A program made the position numbers and the translations under genes. DNA of 64,000 nt. It comes from Caprella mutica. Taxonomy: Eukaryota; Arthropoda; Malacostraca; Amphipoda; Caprellidae. The stretch's first letter is position 1. Each line of letters opens with the position of its first letter. Below, piece by piece: positions 1 to 12,129 of the stretch. The stretch covers positions 1 to 64,000 of the forward strand of contig CANNZV010000114.1 in NCBI GenBank assembly GCA_947561585.1, written 5' to 3'. Under the pieces are notes generated by a model. That model had not been told where the DNA came from, ran no database searches, and saw only the letters and a list, made by a program, of their open reading frames with translations.

Positions 1-415
1 ATCTTCAACTTAATACTTAATCTTCAACTTAATACTTAATCTTCAACTTGATACTTAATCTTCAACTTAATACTTAATCTTCAACTTAATACTTAATCTT
101 CAACTTATTACTTAATCTTCAACTTAATACTTAATCTTCAACTTAATACTTAATCTTCAACTTAATACTTAATCTTCAACTTAATACTTAATCTTCAACT
201 TAATACTTAATCTTCAACTTAATACTTAATCTTCAACTTAATACTTAATCTTCAACTTGATACTTAATCTTCAACTTAATACTGAATCTTCAACTTAATA
301 CTTAATCTTCAACTTATTACTTAATCTTCAACTTAATACTTAATCTTCAACTTAATACTTAATCTTCAACTTAATACTTAATCTTCAACTTAATACTTAA
401 TCTTCAACTTAATAC
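1..415. repeat. 19-bp tandem array, cut by window edge
   Basis: About 22 head-to-tail copies of a 19-bp A+T-rich unit (ATCTTCAACTTAATACTTA). A few single-base variants occur (cttgata, cttatta, actga). The array runs off the left edge of the window, so its full length is unknown. The unit has no coding potential because stop codons occur in all frames. It is a satellite or minisatellite tract. Confidence 0.95.
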
Positions 416-1469
416 TTCAACAATTGGTAAAAATATTAAATATTTACCTCGAGCACCCTATCAGGGGGCAATGCTTACTGAGAGAAGTAAAATTACATTT
501 CCTTCAAATGCAATTATGTATACTTTTTCACAGTTTTAATGAATAAATTGCTTCTTTGATTGTTTAATTTTATTGCTTGTGTACTACCATATAATATAAA
601 TATAAATTCTATAATAAAAGTAAGAGATAAATAAGAGTAAACAAACACGGACAAAAATATCAGGAATATTTATTAACAAATTATATCCATTCGCGCATTT
701 ATATTTTCTCAATTTAATATTCATTAATAATATCAAAAATATTTAACAATTTTTCAGAATTAATTTTCTCAGAAGGTCTTTAACCACCTGAGAAAATCTT
801 CTATGGCCCCACCATAACTTTCTCTCGAGGTATAAGTATCAAGAACAATAATTTTGTTTCATCTTTCCGTCAATACAGAATTTTTATATACTTTTTAGAA
901 TCACTTTAAGCATCAGTAGAAAGTAGCATCTGATTCATTCCTGATGCTCCATGAAGTTAATGATCCCTTTTGTTGACATTATTTATGCAGGTCTCGATGC
1001 TACAACTGATTTCCTTAAGTGCTTCTCTTGGGACTAGATACAGTGATTTTATGATGCGAGATACAGCTAGTGTATATATGATATGAGATACAATCTGGTG
1101 CAGTGTATCTATATCTATGGTGTGATATTTACAATGTTAGATTCAGTTCAAATTTAATAAGTTGAAATTAGAATAAAATATATTGAAACTCTTGTAATTT
1201 ATAATTCAAATATATATCGCTTATTTGCGACAACACTGTCATAATTCCAAAATAGCTACTTTTCAGGAGAGGCATTTTAGTACATTTAATGTACGTACAT
1301 TTAATGGTATATCATTAGGACATTTACCTTCTCTAGCGGTACATTTTTGAGCTACAATGATGAAACTATCGCCAAAATAGTCAGTGTTTTAAAAATTTTA
1401 TGTCTATATGGATAACTCAAAAATAAATGTTTTTGTGTTTATGACGTTGTTGCAAACAAGCGATGTAAG
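416..1469. other. gene-free A+T-rich stretch
   Basis: No open frame of note and no exon-like segment. It contains one copy of a 113-bp dispersed repeat (951-1063, listed separately). It also holds a short segment at about 780-830 (tctatggccccaccataact) that recurs in similar form near 39230 and, weakly, near 35710 and 47655, so it is probably a remnant of a small repeat family. Confidence 0.6.
951..1063 (+). repeat. 113-bp dispersed repeat, copy 1
   Basis: This segment is identical, base for base by eye, to 33205-33317 in the same orientation, and the similarity falls away sharply on both sides. One frame is open for 28 codons from an ATG at 951 before a TAG. I do not recognise the product. 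It could be a recent mobile-element fragment or a constrained element. Nothing in it identifies a transposon class. Confidence 0.8.
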
Positions 1470-1705
1470 GTGAGTAGTGGAACTCCTCTATAGTGAACTC
1501 CTGTATAGACTGTAGAGTCCTGAGTAAGAGAACTACTCCAAATAGTGAACAAATTTTCTTTAGCCTGCCATAAAATGGTCATTAGTTTTCTGAAACTGAT
1601 GGCCGTTCTTGGCAGACTAAATAAAATTTGTTCACTATATAGAATGAATAGATGCAACTTCCTTACTCAGGACACTACATTCACTATAGAGGATTCCATC
1701 ACAGG
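1470..1705. mobile_element. pogo-like hairpin MITE (family P), diverged copy
   Basis: This is one of about ten copies in the window of a self-complementary element of roughly 170-440 bp. Its ends are of the type CAGTAGAACTCCTCTATAG and its middle carries the inverted pair ACAAATTTTCTTTAGTCTGC / GCAGACTAAAGAAAATTTGT. The ends of this copy are diverged. Clean copies (32680, 49391) are flanked by TA, and the termini resemble those of pogo/Tigger elements of the Tc1/mariner superfamily. That assignment is inference. No coding capacity. Confidence 0.8.
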
Positions 1706-3923
1706 TGTCCGCTAGTTTGTGAACTGAAGTTATTCTAATTAAAATCCTAGATACAATTATTTGTATACTAACATATACTATTTATTAAATAATTCAATAC
1801 GAAATTGATATAATAATTAATTTGATTCATTTTAACATGAGTGATGACCAAACTGATAATAATTTCTCTATATCAGTTTATAAAATATTTCCGAAAATAT
1901 TAAATCAAACTATATACCATTTAATTGGTGTAAAATTCTCGCTTATCTAACACTTTTGAGAATTTTCTTTCAATTAGACCATCTCCATCATTAAGCTCAC
2001 TCAAAGTCAACTCTACTCCACGAATTAAGTAAGAATTTATTGAACGAAACATCCTTTCTAAATTTTTTTAATTATTCACGTCACCCCCATTTTGTTTTCC
2101 GTTTTGCCCTTAATAAGAAAATACTTTACAGGTTTTTCCCCTAAAAGAGAATGCATATTTGAGACTCTTTGATGCCCCTCTAACAAATAAAGCTTAATGA
2201 AGTCACTCTCCCTTTGTCCTTTGCATCAAAACTCTTTCACAAAATTGATTTTCATTACTCAGTTTGTGACGCTTATTTTGCTACTAAAAATTTGGCTTCT
2301 CGATCGACTAAAAATGTCCTAAAAATACAGATCGTGAGAAAATATTTACGTAGGTATCGATCGTACAATATTATTTCTATTCAGAAAAATATAATATGAA
2401 TATCTTTTTCTTCAAAATAATAGATCATCATTTATATAAGCTCTTTATAATAACTTGGAAATTATCTTAACTAAAATAATAATCTTTATGTTCAATAAAA
2501 TAATCATCAATATAAAAATTCGAATACTTCAATAACTATTAACGAATTTCAATGAAAATTAAATCATACTTTAGGTAAATTTTAAAACACATATAATCAT
2601 TGAACTCTCATCGACACTAATATCTGTAATTAGAAATATTTCACAATGAACTATGATCAATAATAGACGATTTTCCAATTATAATTTTTCTACTGGAATA
2701 TGCAATCATCGGTAATTTCACTTCAAATAATTTTTATCTCATGTCAAGAACACCAGAATTTCAAGGGAATAATTATTGTTCCATCCATGACACAACTTGA
2801 GTCCTGTCTTTTAATTACATCTGATGAATTAGTCAATAGTCTAAAATAGTTTAACCACTCCATTAATTTGTTGAGATAATGACCCTAGACCTTATATGTC
2901 AATGATGTCATTAAATTTAATGAGCTATCCAGGGTTTTTTAGCCTCACATTATCCCTGTGAGTGGATTGGGGAACACGACCACCTAGAGTCATTAGACCT
3001 CATCGTTAAGAGAATTTGCAACAACCTAGAGCCATGTAGATCATATCGCATTCTACCTTAATTATATATGCCTATATGGGACCACAGTTTGACGTTATAC
3101 GACCGATTTGAGTTTCTGAGTTGAAATAAATATTATAGTGAAAATAGTTTATAAATCGTATATAGGTTACATAATAGACTTCAAATTCTAAACTATTATC
3201 TTTACTTATAATTTCCCTCGTATGTTTATTTATTCATTTATTTGTTTGGAATCCGCTTTTACACGATGGGTATTAAACATGAAGAATGTAACTATTATAC
3301 GCAAGGGAATATATTGACTTGATATTTTAATTGTTTTCATTCAATTTTTGTGTGTATTTTCTATATAAAATAAAGTATCAGCTTATGCAGAAAAATAAAT
3401 TTTATTTGAGTCAACTGAAAGAACCTAATAACGGGTAATAAACTACTATTGTTGACCCGTTATTTTAACGGGCAAGTACACTAGTTTTATAATAGAATTC
3501 ATGAATATCAAATAATATACCACCAGAGATGAACTCTTCCGATGAAAAACAGTCATACAATATCTATTAGGTATCGCCTATAAGGTTAGAAATTATAAGG
3601 CCACAACCACCAAGAATATTGTTTCAAAATATTGTTCCTTGCGGATAAGTGTTTTTAGGATGATGTTTATAAGGTTACTAACTCATTGATTGGCTATGGA
3701 GATTGACCAATAAGTGTAATGGATGGGGCGTGCCGGCCATGTCCCCCCATCCCCACTCGATCCTGCCTGCCATGTCATTAAACAATCATGAAGCGTGCAG
3801 TACATACGACAAACTAGCGGAAACAGCAAACTACATTACAGCAACCTATATTGAGAGTTTCAAAGTTCCTATTACTTGAAAAGTAACTTAATTCAACTTA
3901 TAGCAATATGCAAGGAGGAGGAG
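1706..3923. other. gene-free stretch
   Basis: No coding exon is supported. The longest frame (2214-2399, 61 codons) has no recognisable motif and the base composition of its surroundings. The region around 2930-3060 and 3700-3780 is somewhat richer in G+C but shows no open frame or splice-bordered exon. Confidence 0.5.
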
Positions 3924-3973
3924 CCAACAGGGGGAGGAGCACTATTGGTTTAGTGCTCCACCCCATTTGTTGG
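3924..3973. repeat. short G+C-rich hairpin
   Basis: An imperfect inverted repeat with arms of about 20 bp around a 6-nt loop. CCAACA pairs with TGTTGG at the base, and AGGAGCACTA pairs with TAGTGCTCC near the loop (TTGGTT). It stands out from the A+T-rich surroundings. It could be a tiny palindromic repeat or a small structured RNA. I see nothing that decides between these. Confidence 0.55.
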
Positions 3974-4891
3974 ATTTGTGTCAATCTGCCACACTTATGA
4001 TGTTGTTATTATTATTTCAAATTTCATTTCAGTTACTCTGCAACAATGAATAATATGAGTTAATTCTCTCTATTATGCAATTGGTAGTTGTGATGAACCA
4101 TGTTGGCTCCACTTCCTTGCAGACGAATCAGAAAAGAGTTAACCAAAAAAAACTTATTCTTAAGAACATTATTCTTGCAGCAATTTTTAATAGAAGCATG
4201 TGCGGTAGAGACAGTATCTCAAAAACCTCATGTGTTGTTCACTGTATTTTTAAATATTAATTAAATACAAATAATATTCCAAAAAAGATGAACTATTACT
4301 GTAAAGAACATTCATACAATAATTATTTACAGTAAATACAAAATATTTAACTGCGTAAAACATTCTTTATTTTTCTTTCTCTATCCCTGTTTTCTATTTT
4401 ACGATTAAATGAATAGGAATGACAAACAGTAATTATAAACTTTTATACAAATACGATGTAATATCATGTTTTTATTCTCCGCTCTGTATTTTTATTCCTA
4501 ATGCCTGCTTTAAATACAGCATATTATAACCTTTAGAATTATATGAATAGAAATGATTGCATAACATTTTCGCATACATTCTGATTGGTTCTCATTTCCA
4601 ATCAAAACAAAGAGAATGAATTATTTAGTCATTGCATATTCATTAAGTGTCGTCATCTGGAACTCTGAAATAAATAACTTATTCATTTATTATTTATTTC
4701 CGTTTTAAGAATAATGAGAAAAATCATTAGTAGTTTGTATATTAGTTATGATTTAATAACAAGCTAAATTTAAATATTAATTAAAAAGTTTGAATTATAC
4801 TAACTTTCCAATATCTCACTTGCATCACATACAAAATATTTACTTTTTAGTATTCATAGCATTTAATTATCATTTATTTTTCTTGTTTCAG

Positions 4892-5015
4892 AATTTTGGA
4901 GATCCGACAATCTACGAATCAAAATGATTTACTGACAACTTCGTAACAATACGAGTGTTTTGTGGGCTCTGATAGTTCCTCTTGATATCATATCTATATT
5001 ATAAGAGACTGTCAG
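4892..5015 (+). other. candidate non-coding exon (5' leader)
   Basis: This segment is preceded by a strong acceptor (tttttcttgtttcag) and followed by a near-consensus donor (CAG then gtaagt). All three frames contain stops, so it cannot be an internal coding exon. It could be an untranslated leader exon of the downstream Shaw gene, 20 kb away, or part of an unrelated transcript. The only support is the pair of splice signals, which also occur by chance in sequence this long. Confidence 0.3.
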
Positions 5016-7386
5016 GTAAGTACAATATTAACTTGTTGCTACTTGTTTTTTATTCATTGATTTTTAAAAAATACATATACACAGTGAAATAATTATTATT
5101 ATTAAGCATCTACGGCTGCATAATAATTGTTAGTTCCAACCGTTAGGCAAATAAGACATTTAATATATATTATATAAATCTACTGACACTTTGATAAGAT
5201 ATGTTTCCTTCTATCATTTTAACATTTATCTTAATAAAGAAATAGTTGTTATCACGAATTTAATTGTAAATGAGGTGTAGGAGAATACATAATTGCATGG
5301 GAAATAGGTATTATCGTAATTTGGTATTATTCTACTTATTATTGATTTGAATACTGAAACAGAATTCATTTTACTAAAAGAAAAAAATATTTGGGTGATG
5401 GAGTATTTCCTAAATGCAGTTATATCAAGATACATTAATTATAACTAAATAGAGAACTTAATATATTTTGTTGTCATTATGTGAAACAGCTGTTTATATT
5501 GTCCTTCTGATTTAAGTTCAGTTTGTCTTTAGAGAACTTTAGAGACCAATTCTAAAAAAATCCACCCGATGGTTGGGAGCAATCAGACAATCTACAAACT
5601 TCTCTTTCTGCTTAGGTGAAACTAAACAAATATTTCTAGCAAAAAACTTTCCAGGCAATATTAATTTTAACATGTGGAATAAAATATATTGATCATAATC
5701 TTCAAATTGACAAGCTTGTTCTTAAAAATATCAATTTTAAGAGTACTAAAAATGAGTATTTGCAGTATAGCTTCTGATAATTTTCTAACTAAATAATCTT
5801 CTCATGTCTTAACAGTTCAAAGAGTAAGTGTCAAGTTTTTACGTCTTATGGGAGAACCACCATAGTCTCCTGAGGCTATTTTCGTGTTGTTGACTTACCT
5901 CCTTTGTTTATGGAGGAAATGCGAAAGTTGGGTCATAAATCGTGTTATGAATGCTCTTAGGGAGGGAAGTTTCATAGACCAAACCGCCATTTATTCGTGT
6001 CAGAGTCTTGAGTCAATGTAGTGACTCAGTTTGCTATAGATCTATTTATAGATGACTGAGAAATTTATTGAATATATTCTTCTTTCTTGTTCAGATGGCA
6101 TTTTTAGAAATATTTCATATGCAGCCTGATACATAATTCCATAAGTAAAATTTTGGTTTAGCTGTTTCACCATTCTGTAAGACAACAAATTATCAATACA
6201 TTTAAATTCATCAAACATAATTTGTTTCATTTATCTAATGATTATATTTAAGTACCAATATAGTGCCAGAATAACATGGATAAGGAAGCATTCGAACTCC
6301 CAATGTATGCCATCCTAATTTATGAACTTCATTATTCCAAACAATGCATGACAAGACTCAGAAGTTAATTTAAAGTCAGTAATTGGCTAGGCTAATGTTT
6401 GTATTAATGAATAAACTGCATTGTAATTAAAGCCCATAATCCTGTTAATTAATTAATAATTTAACCATGATATTCAAATAAAAAAGGGGTAATAAATACA
6501 CATAACTACATCTACATCCGTTATATCTACCACTTACAACCTCACTCACCACTTATTAGTCTAACTCATGTTCAAATACTCCGTGAGTAAATGGTCCATT
6601 TGACACTAGACCATTTACTCTCAAATGTTATGTAGTGTGCGATAGTTATCAGTATGATATGTAGTGTATAATATATTGTATGTTGAGAACAGAAGGCATG
6701 GAAGTGAATTCTAAGGTTGCTTTATTGACTGCATCTGCCAGTGTATAACTATACCCTGACAGTGCAACCTTGCATGTAATGTTGCAAACTGAATATCATG
6801 AACCTGCATCCTACTCTTATTTGTACGAAAAGTAAACTATTTTAAAGGTGGTATTTTATGTAACTCTTAATATATATTTTTGTTCTATAATATTTTGTTG
6901 GTTAATCAGAAATTTATTTTAAATTGAATAAGAAATATTTTGTTACTTCATTTCATTACATTTTATACTTTATTAAAATACACGAAAATACATTTATGAC
7001 TGAAACGTATTAATAAAAGCGAGCTTTTAATTGTTGCGCAACTTAGAAGATGAGCCGAAATTAGATTTAAGTTTTTGAAGTCCTTGGCCTAATCCTGGAA
7101 ACATTTTTATCGGAAATATGAGATATCTTGCGATAATTATTGTATAAATTAGATAGTTATAATCCGTTCAATGTGAATTTGACTTGTAACGATTAATGGC
7201 TTATTTCAAAGAAAATAATTGTAATGAAAGCTAATACCATTGGCCATAATTTCAGAATTTCGAAATCATGCAATATTGATCTTAAAACAAAATAAATAAT
7301 AGAAGAACTTACGGGAAATTCCATTCTAATTCGATTATTTTTATTTAGGGGAGTGTAGTTGTATGTTTTCCATCATAGACTGACAA
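5016..7386. other. gene-free stretch
   Basis: A+T-rich sequence with no recognisable exon, RNA gene or clear repeat. Short frames on either strand (5226-5435, 6042-6230) have no motif, and their composition matches the background. Confidence 0.5.
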
Positions 7387-8384
7387 TAGGGCACACCGAC
7401 AATTGGGCCCAAGACAATTTGGCCCTCCGCCAAATAGGCCAAAGACAATGGGGCCCCATGACAATTGACCCAGGACAAATGGGACTACAAACACTATAAA
7501 GAAGAGTTACTTTGTTATTACTATAGGGTTGTTATAATATTATTTTAAAAATATACTTTATATTCTCTTGAAAAATATTCTCCATATTCTCTTGAAAAAT
7601 ATTCTCCATATTCTCTAAATATATTTTTTATACTCTTAAATATGCTTTCTATTCTTTAAAAATGTGCTTTGTATTTTTTTTATTTTAAATTCATAGGGGT
7701 GCTGTAATTCGATTGATAAACCTGACAAGGGATATATTAGCAAACCCCTTACATTTGGATGGAACTGGAACTGGAACTGGAACTTGGTTGGTATAGGCTT
7801 GTTATTTTCTCATGTGTCAGTGTAATGGATATCTTTGAAGAGTTTAAATAAGTCGTATTAACTTGAATCATGTCATATCGTATGGAACCAATGTGTTCAT
7901 CGTCTGACAAAGTTCAGTCACAGTATTATTCGTTTAATGAGATGGGTATATTTTAAAAGTTATTCGTTACAGTGAACTAAAACGATCTAAAAAGTTGCTG
8001 TGATAAAATGAGATTATGAGAATGCATTTTTTAATATTTATTAAAATTGAACACCGAACATGTTTCAACAAATTCACATTAACCTTAATTCGGCTTGCAT
8101 GTACCAATAATTTTGGCATGTCTTGGTGGGTAACGGTCATTTATTATACCTACATTCTTATTTTCTATTATTTCTTCTTCTATAATACCTATATTCTTAT
8201 TTTGGAGCAAGTAAAGATGACGGACCAGGGTCCGTTAACTTTACTAGTCTAAATTCTAGTCCGTTATTTTAACTAGCTTCAATTCTGGTCCGTTATCCTT
8301 ACTTGGGTAAAATATTTGACCAATAACTTGGATAAGAACATAATTTTGGAATCATAGATACCACATTAAAAGATACAGTGCTGA

Positions 8385-9053
8385 TTCACACCATCACTCC
8401 GGTCAAGCTCTTCTCACGCTCCAGTCACGGTCCGGTCCAATATTCTTTAATGTATTTAACGAAAAGCATTCTCACTGGCAGTGCCGCTCAGGTCACGCTC
8501 CAGTCACGATCCAATCAGAAGATATTTAGACTGGAGCGTGAGCGGAGCATTGCCGGTGTGAACTACAACAGCGCTCCAGTCACGGTCCAGTTTTATTATT
8601 TTAGTGTTTTTTCTTGAATGTTATAAAAATTTCTTACCTAAGAGGCAATTAGATACACAACCAGTCTTTCTCTAGGAGTGATTGTTTTTTTCAGTCTGGC
8701 ATGTTCCTTTTTTCATATCATTTTCAATTTTAAACAATTTTTTTCAAAAGTTCCGATAGTCATTCGAAAATAACTGAAAAAATTAATTTTGTCATCTATT
8801 AGATGAGGATACAACGAGTAGATATCCTTCACACTTCCTATCTTTTAGCATATAATGAAACCAAAATCTCTTTTTTTTTTCTCTCATCCTGTTCATCACT
8901 TAAGTGCAATGATCACTGCAAAATCAGATGATACGGAAGGGACGGGAGCGAGAGCGGACTGTGACCGGACCGAATATATGAATGCACAAGGATGAGAGGA
9001 GACCGGACCGTGACTGGAGCGAGAGCGGAGCGTGACCGGAGCGATGGTGTGAA
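8385..9053. mobile_element. foldback element B
   Basis: Inverted ends TTCACACCATCACTCCGGTC (8385) and its near-complement ending GATGGTGTGAA (9053) extend inward as imperfect repeats of CGCTCCAGTCACGGTCC on one side and GGACCGTGACTGGAGCG on the other. A further inverted pair lies inside at about 8480-8560. There is no coding capacity beyond frames made by the repeats. It lies inside element A and directly abuts the TTAA target of the piggyBac-like element. Confidence 0.7.
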
Positions 9054-9057
9054 TTAA

Positions 9058-11025
9058 CCCCCCTATATGGTGCCGTGTTGCCATTTGGCAACAAACCAAT
9101 TAATCACTTATAACTCTTTCATATATCACGTGAATAATATAAACTAGATACCAAAATGTGCGCATTAGTGACCATGAATCGTATACACTCGCACACACAC
9201 TTCACTCAGTGCATGCACTGAGAGACAGCAAGAGGGGAGGTGTTGCAAATTATTGCTCCTGCCTACCACCGGAAAACTGAACTTTCAAATTGGTTGGTGC
9301 ACTCCTAGAATCGAGGTATGTGTTCGAAAAAATAGTTAAAAGATGAGAAAATATGTATAGAACGATAGTGAATTTTCAAATAAGATTTATTTTTCCAAGT
9401 TTACATTTTATGCACTCTCAACGCTTTGTATATTTTTGGCAACATCGCGCCACTTGAGGGTTGCGCCATTGAACAAAAATTTGGTTGTATGGATCAAATG
9501 TCTATAGACTTTATGTATGCGCTTCTCGGATTATTTATTATTTACATAAATATTATTTACAAATTGTGTAATTATTTACAAATATAATGTTATAACTGTT
9601 CATGTGTGTAAGATAAGCTATAACTATTTCAGAAATGGATCCAAAGCAGTTCTATGGCAATGCTTCATACGTGAATGAAATACCGTCTGATTCAGAAGAC
9701 GAATACCTAGAATCTGATGGAAACGAGAGCAATGGAGATTTTGAATTAGAACAGTTGCAGGAGGAGGCTTTCGAATCGGTCGAAGATGATGAGGAGGTCA
9801 TGAGGGAAGAGGTAGATGATGAGAGAATAATGCAAGTTGAGAGAAGAGGTTCTAACCGTAATAGAAGGGGGAAGGTAACGTGGAAAACAGTTAGTCCTAG
9901 TGATTACGAGAATAGTGCCCCTGAATTTACTGGAACTGATTATGAATATGACGGAGAAGAAAAGAGTCCCATCGAATATTTTAGGCAACTTTTTGACACA
10001 GATCTTATGAATCTTATTGTTGCTGAATCAAATAAATATTCAATACAGTGTGACCCAACTAAACCTCTCTTACTTACCGAAAAAGAACTTGAACAGTTTA
10101 TTGGCGTGTTATATACCATGAGCCTAGTAAAATTACCCAGATGAAGGTGGTATTGGAGCAGCTTCTTGAGGGTCGGTAAGATTGCAGAAGTGAGGAGTCA
10201 AAAAAGGTATGAATTCATCAAACGTAACTTGCACTGCAATGACAACTTACAACGACCCAGTGACTGTCAGGATCGGCTTTATAAGCTGAGGCCGCTAATA
10301 GATGGTTTTACAGAGAAAGTGAAAAAGATAATTCCTGCAGAGAAGCTCTCGATCGACGAACAAGTTGTCCCTTTCAAAGGAGCTTCAAGCCTTCGGACGT
10401 ACAATCCCAAGAAACCCAAAAAATGGGGTTATAAGGTATATGTTTTATCAGAGGTGGATGGTATTGTGCATAATCTCACAGTATATACTTGTGCCATCAC
10501 ATGTGTTCCTGGCCAAACTGATCATAAAGCCTCAGGAAATATAGTTCTTGATTTGTTGCAACCAATACTAAGAGGAGTGTGGCACAAAGTATATTTTGAC
10601 AACTGGTTCAATAGTCCTGCTCTCCAGGCTACTTTGTACAAGCAGGGTATTTTTTTCGCCTCTATTTTATTTAATTTTTTTTTGTAATAAGGTCAGTAAT
10701 AAAGGAAACTTATATGTGATTACTCTGTGATATATGAATCTATAAGTTATAATTCTTATTTTATTTTATGTTACCAAAGGTATAAATAAATGTAATAAAA
10801 CGATCAATTTCATTTACCATTTACCTTACATTACATTGCAACAAAAGTTACTGAACAAATGCGTATGGTGGAGCAATGTTGCCATTTGGCAACAATCCCC
10901 TAAAAATTTTATTTGGGGTTAAATTTTAATATTATTGTATACTATGTGTTTAGAATACATATCTCATCTCATTTTCACTCCCAAAAAATTTTTCTTACAA
11001 AAAATGAAAATTCGCACCATATAGG
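9058..11025 (+). mobile_element. piggyBac-like transposon, degraded right end
   Basis: The left end reads TTAA (9054-9057) followed by CCCCCCTATATGGTGC, as expected for piggyBac-type elements. The partner GCACCATATAGG is at 11014-11025, but there the sequence passes straight into element A sequence (GGATCACG) with no TTAA, so the right terminus is truncated or rearranged. A 19-bp segment, TGTTGCCATTTGGCAACAA, occurs near both ends (about 9076 and 10877). A perfect palindrome (CTCAGTGCATGCACTGAG) lies at about 9205. At 1.97 kb the element is shorter than typical autonomous members (about 2.4 kb). Confidence 0.75.
9635..10687 (+). pseudogene. piggyBac-type transposase, interrupted and truncated
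   Basis: This is a DNA-cutting transposase of the piggyBac (PGBD) family, recognised by its acidic N-terminus, the YWSxxLRVxxIA-like segment, the SIDEQVVPFKG block and YFDNWFNSP. The last two carry the first two catalytic Asp of the family (about residues 241 and 322). One in-frame TGA at 10142-10144, just after KLPR, splits the frame with no shift, so both halves read in the same phase from the ATG at 9635. The frame ends soon after LYKQG in a T-rich tail (stop at 10685-10687). The third catalytic Asp and the Cys-rich tail are therefore absent. The sequence CAG-gtattt at the break could also be a splice donor, but no downstream exon is visible. Not functional as it stands. Confidence 0.88.
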
Positions 11026-11280
11026 ATCACGTTTTTTCATCAATTCTTTCAATTAATAAAATATGCAAAATTAATGTATAATTATTAATATTATAATTTA
11101 TAAGGTTGTATTTTTATAAAATACTAATGCAAATATTTTTAAAACTAAAAAATGTATTCTGGTCCGTTAACTTTAGTAGCTTATTTTCTGGTCCGTTATC
11201 CTTACCAGCTTAATTTCTGGTCCATTAACTTCTCTTGGTCCGTTTTTGATCCATTATCTTTACTTGCTAACTTATTTTAT

Positions 11281-11323
11281 ATTCACTACACAGGAGTTCA
11301 CTATAGAGTATTTCTACTGTATC
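11281..11323. mobile_element. end fragment of family P MITE
   Basis: A short piece matching one terminus of the family P hairpin element (CAGGAGTTCACTATAGAG ... TTTCTACTGTA). It lies immediately outside element A copy 1. The rest of the MITE is absent. Confidence 0.6.
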
Positions 11324-12129
11324 TAAGAAAAAAAATTCTTACATGGCCTATGTCTCAGAGCAGAAGAATATAATATTTTCATAAAAATTGTATTTATTCA
11401 TGAAAAGAATATTTTCAATTGAAAAAAATACATTTAAACCCCTTGCAGCGGACAATCTTTAAACGGACACCCTCTACAAAAAAATTGTCTGTTCTATCGG
11501 ACTGCAGATCGCTACAACGACCTCTTTAAATTATATGGTTTAACATATTTTTCATCCGCCTACCAGTCAATTTATTATATTAAGAGATATTACAATTTAC
11601 AAAAATACAATCAACACTTTAATGTATTGTTTTCGTAATAAGATTTTAATCTAGTTACCCTTTCCCTATAAATTTTCATTGATTAGAAAAATTCGATAGA
11701 AAATAAAAAGAGGTGTTCCTATTCTATATTATGGAATAATTTCAGTTATACCTACCTCATTAGTTAGTACATCTATATAAGAAAGTTATATGAATATTGT
11801 AAGATTTTTATTAAAACTTTCATTTAATAATCTGAGATTGTTTTCCTTCATTATCATTCTTTTTTAAAATGCTGTTACAGAAAACTTGAAAAGCTTACAA
11901 CCCCAGCTTGAGTAAAAGCTTAGTCCACCATAGCGCCATAGGACACTTTTCCGGTACATGTACTCTCCATTGTAAGGAAATTACCTACATATTTTTCATA
12001 ACGAGAATATATTTCTTTAAAACGAGAATATATTTTTCATATCATGAATATTCTTTATTTTAAATATGCTCAATATTATATTTTTATACAAAAACAATAT
12101 TTTCACAACGCTAGATATTACAGTAGCAA
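11324..12129. other. A+T-rich flank within composite region
   Basis: No gene is supported. Repeated (CG)AGAATATAT motifs at 11995-12040 mirror the ATATTCTC repeats near 7560-7620. This fits the idea that 7387-12235 has symmetrical ends. Confidence 0.45.

Larger units (their letters stand above)
8204..11270. mobile_element. 8-bp-TSD element A, copy 1, split by nested insertions
   Basis: The left end GGAGCAAGTAAAGAT and the right end (ATCTTTACTTGCTAA) are inverted repeats. They are flanked by a perfect 8-bp duplication CTTATTTT at 8196-8203 and 11271-11278. Internal GGTCCGTTAAC motifs recur at both ends. The outer parts (8204-8372 and 11026-11270) match, in reverse, the outer and inner parts of a second copy at 37041-38072. 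The middle is occupied by a foldback element and a piggyBac-like element. The 8-bp duplication suggests an hAT-like group, which is inference. Confidence 0.75.

Noticed and set aside
8016..9099. Frames of 67-79 codons near the foldback element (8016-8252, 8378-8617, 8896-9099)
   Set aside because: Their sequence is that of the element A and foldback B terminal repeats. The same peptides appear on opposite strands because the element is an inverted repeat.
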